Below, one piece after another: positions 60,890 through 64,000 of a DNA stretch of 64,000 bases. This stretch comes from Aldrovandia affinis. Lineage: Eukaryota > Chordata > Actinopteri > Notacanthiformes > Halosauridae. The position numbers and the translations under genes are program-made. A model generated the notes under the pieces. The model made no database searches. It was not told where the DNA came from and saw nothing but the letters and a program-made list of their open reading frames with translations. The stretch is taken from the NCBI GenBank assembly GCA_029706075.1, contig JAINUG010000074.1, positions 342,001 to 406,000 on the forward strand, read 5' to 3'. Within the stretch, counting starts at the first letter, position 1. Each line of letters opens with the position of its first letter.

Positions 60890-63358
60890 GTGAGTCTTAC
60901 CTGCTGATATAGGCTACTGTGTAACTAACGTTATTCCACTTGTATCCATTTGTATCCATTTGTGGCATTGGGTTTATACTGTATGTAATGTGTGTGCCCA
61001 CTGCCCAGCTTTGGCGTAACACAGACTGCTTGAATCTGCACTGTCCCCACTGCTGCCAAATGGGTCGGACTAATTATTGTGTGTACATATGCCGACTGAA
61101 CGAGCTGCATAGTTCATTCAAAACGTTCCTAATACAGCAAATAGCCTGAAGAGAAATCGACATTGGCTTGCCGAAAATAGCTGGTAGTCGATTTGTTCGA
61201 ACTTCATTCGTTTGAATAATCATTCAGACTTTTAAGATTTCTGGCATCATGTCATTTTCAACGTCGTTAGTCATTTTGCGCCACTGGTCTTTCTGATTTA
61301 ACTATAACAAACACCTGCTTCTTTCCGGCTCCTAAACTGCCTCAGTTTTAGATAAACGCAATTGCTTGACCGTTGAATGTAACTTTTTATATTCTGACAC
61401 TATGCAGGCTATCCTACTACTTGGAGCCCACGCATCGGCTTGCCTCTGTACATTTGCTTGTTTAGTGTATTACTTTGTTTCTGACGCAGTCCTGTCACTT
61501 CAAGGCCTCGCGTTAATTATTGTTTTATCCGCTTACACCAAAGCTGCATACGTGCCAGACTCTCATGTCATTATCTGTGTATGCCTTTGTTTGCACATTT
61601 GTGCAAGTGGTTTTTGATAAAGTTGTTGAGAACTGTATTATTTAATTGCAGTTTTGATACTCTTTACAACTCATTTTGCTCACTGTGGTATTGGTCGTTC
61701 TCAGCCTTCGGTAAATATCTGTAGGCTAGTGGTTTTACTAATTCTTCATAATATGGAATGAATTTTAATCTGTTAATGAATGGGGCCAGGGTCTTGTTGC
61801 CGGATTGGTGTAGGCTGTGTATGGTCGCTTGCATTGGATTCAAATAAATGTGTGACACAATTACATGCCAGCTGACAGATTTCCACTCAAATATATGTAG
61901 TAAATATAAAGTAGCCTACATGTCGTTTATCCAAATACGCTGTTCTGCCATATCGGGACATAAAATTATCAGTTGTTTGAAAGCAACCTCATTTCAGGAA
62001 GATCTACAGGTCAGCGCAAGAGGTGGGAAGTTCTCAGCCGAGCAAAGTGTGCTCTCACCCTCACCTGTCTTGTTTTTCGGGTTCCACGTGATTTTGGACA
62101 GCCCATAATTAATGTTCTCTTTCCCAGCCTCAACAATCAGCAGCCCTCACCAGTTGCTTGATTTGCGCTTTCTGTGTCTGTCCTCACAAATCTTTGAGAG
62201 GTGACCATGGGGAAGTGTCTATTATCAGAATAGGACAGGAAACCATTAGTGTGCAGGAAACCATGCAGAGTGAGGGACTTTTCTCTATTTCAGGTTCCTC
62301 AGAAAGACGCACTGCAGAGGAATCTCCCTTTGTGGCAGCTGGCGAGGTTCTGGTATTCAGGCGCATAGTATAAACTCAGTTGTGTCCTTGATTTTGGAAT
62401 CAACTCAAAATCACACTTTCATTAATGCCCCTGGTGTAGGACTTGACAGATTTGTTTCGAAATTGACGTGTGCTTAGTGTACAGGGTGGGGCTGAAGGAA
62501 TAGAAACCTGTTCACCCAGATCTGACTTAAGGGCTCAGAACTTTTTATTTTTGAAGATCTCTCATTATGAGTTAGATGTGGTGCTACACTATTTGGGAGC
62601 ATTTAGTCTGAGGCCAGGGTGATTTTTCATTTTCAGGTTACTTTAATATATTTTGGGGACCTCTGATTTCATTTTTATAGGTCCAAGGTACGAAGGAACC
62701 TGTAAAAAATCATATGATTTCTGATGAACATACTTTGCATGAAATGGCCCCAAAGTATAGAAGCCTTTGTTAGTCCCCTTTCCACTGTCAGGACTGGTCA
62801 GAACTTAAACCCAGATGAACCTGGGCTAGTGGCCAACTATCCTTCCCCCCTGTATTTCTCAGGGCTGAGAGAGGCTGTGTGAGCTTAACTCTGGACTTTG
62901 AGCCTGGCTTGGGCCCCCTACTCATGCACTTTAGCCAGGAGGTGACGATGGGCTAAGGGCAGAGCTATCAGACCAAGTAGTTAACATTGTTCCTAACACA
63001 GTTTAAAACAAGAAGTGCTTTTTTGTAGTTTGTTTGAGCTGATAGCGAGTTGGCTAGATTTGAGAGATAAAGAAGCAGAGAAGCGGAAATAAACAAGCAG
63101 CTAAAGGTAAAATGTCCATCTATAACTACATATGGGTTCTTGCTAGGAAGCGGCTAACTATTATGACCACTGCTTGCTTGTCAACTTATGACCGATCTAG
63201 CAAGCTGTGTTCTTGCTGACACAGTGCGTACCGTTGCATACGGCATCCATAATTAGTATATTTTATTTCATCCATGTAATCTGTCCATCCCGATCACATT
63301 ATATACAAGGACATTCATGATTCGCTTCCATGATTTGTTGCCTGTACATTGCCCCTTT
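60890..63358. other. Probable first intron of the rightward gene, no exon recognised
   Basis: Acceptor-like TTTCTCTATTTCAG ends at 62293, followed by a 79-nt open stretch, but its translation has no known match. No Sp1-like glutamine/serine-rich or zinc-finger sequence is present. Confidence 0.4.
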
Positions 63359-63359
63359 A

Positions 63360-63530
63360 AAGTCTGCACCCTGCCTCAAAAATGTCACCTTTTGTTGCCT
63401 TACAGCCTGAAATTAAAACATATTAAATCAGACTTTTTCCACCTTTATTCCCACATTTTACCCTACAATTTCCAAGTGAAAAAAATCTCAAGATTTCTGA
63501 ACATTAATTAAAAATGTAAAAAAACTTGGA
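63360..63530. mobile_element. Tc1-like terminal fragment
   Basis: Reads TGTCACCTTTTGTTGCCTTA, then CAGCCTGAAATTAAAACATA and TTTTACCCTACAATTTCCAA, the characteristic subterminal non-coding sequence of fish Tc1-like elements. No transposase is attached. Confidence 0.65.
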
Positions 63531-64000
63531 TTGGTAAGGCTACACTCCGCTTATCATACCAATTGTAAACTAGCCCAGGGGTAACCAATCACCTTACAAA
63601 TGATACACCAAGCTAATTGGCCACGATAGCCATGGCTGCAGCATTTTGCTGTTAGAATTCAGTTAATGTTATTGAAATAATGGTGTTATTTATATTAACT
63701 TTTTAATTTATTTTTGGTTAGGAGGAAGCCTGGTTAGGAGGAATGTGCTCCTTATGTTCAATAAATGAATTTAAAATTGCACTTGTTTTTTTGTTGGCTG
63801 ATTTATATAAATGTGCACGACGATACGAAGATATTCTCACGTTAGATTAGGCGACAATAATTTCATGAGAGTACTTGATGGTGAAATCATTTCAAATGCC
63901 CATCCCTAGATATGATCAGTATTTGTTTTTTAAAATGTTGTTGCTTGCCCAAACCTTGACCATAAAAGGTAAATGTGAACACATTCACCGAAGTAGTGAC
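63531..64000. other. AT-rich DNA, no feature recognised
   Basis: No exon, RNA or mobile element recognised up to the window edge. Confidence 0.5.

Overview
The window looks like ray-finned fish (teleost-type) chromosomal DNA. Genes are split into exons with GT/AG borders and lie far apart. Most of the sequence is AT-rich intergenic DNA full of dinucleotide microsatellites, tRNA-derived SINEs with the 'TTTATCCAAAGCGACTTACA'-type tail, Tc1/mariner remnants, hAT-like and foldback MITEs, and CR1-like and Tx1-like LINE fragments. There are no operons, no prokaryotic signals and no long multi-gene cluster. I cannot assign a genus from the sequence alone.

Two protein-coding genes are certain, both on the minus strand. 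At the left edge (84-386) one internal exon of tarbp2 encodes the first double-stranded-RNA-binding domain of the Dicer partner TRBP; the rest of that gene runs off the window to the left, and its first exon was not located. A cluster of CCAAT boxes plus a CRE-like site at 1.99-2.22 kb is the best candidate for its promoter. The second gene, sp7 (osterix, the osteoblast zinc-finger transcription factor), is complete: a 21-nt first coding exon at 21829-21849 and a large second exon at 16183-17508 together predict a 448-residue protein. The 4.3-kb intron between them carries a 14-unit minisatellite that starts only 44 bp from the exon-2 acceptor. A GC box and a TAATTA homeodomain site lie just upstream of the sp7 start codon.

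From 22 kb to 60 kb I see no confident coding exon. This gap holds repeats, several nested or mosaic transposon remnants, a GC-rich island at 51.1-51.5 kb, a GC-rich block at about 40.0-40.3 kb, long CA/TG tracts and a pure (TC)106 array. At 60.18-60.9 kb a promoter-like stretch (GC box, E2F-like, CCAAT and E-box motifs) precedes two short uORF-like frames and two splice donors pointing right. In human, SP7 and SP1 lie head-to-head about 35 kb apart, so this is plausibly the 5' end of the right-hand neighbour, possibly sp1. That is an inference from gene order only, because no Sp1 coding exon lies inside the window.

I looked for an undescribed system and found none. The unusual items are the sp7 intron minisatellite, a (CATA)n array split by two TA-targeting elements, a convergent pair of LINE fragments, a perfect 14-bp hairpin, and the orphan GC-rich islands between sp7 and the right-hand promoter.
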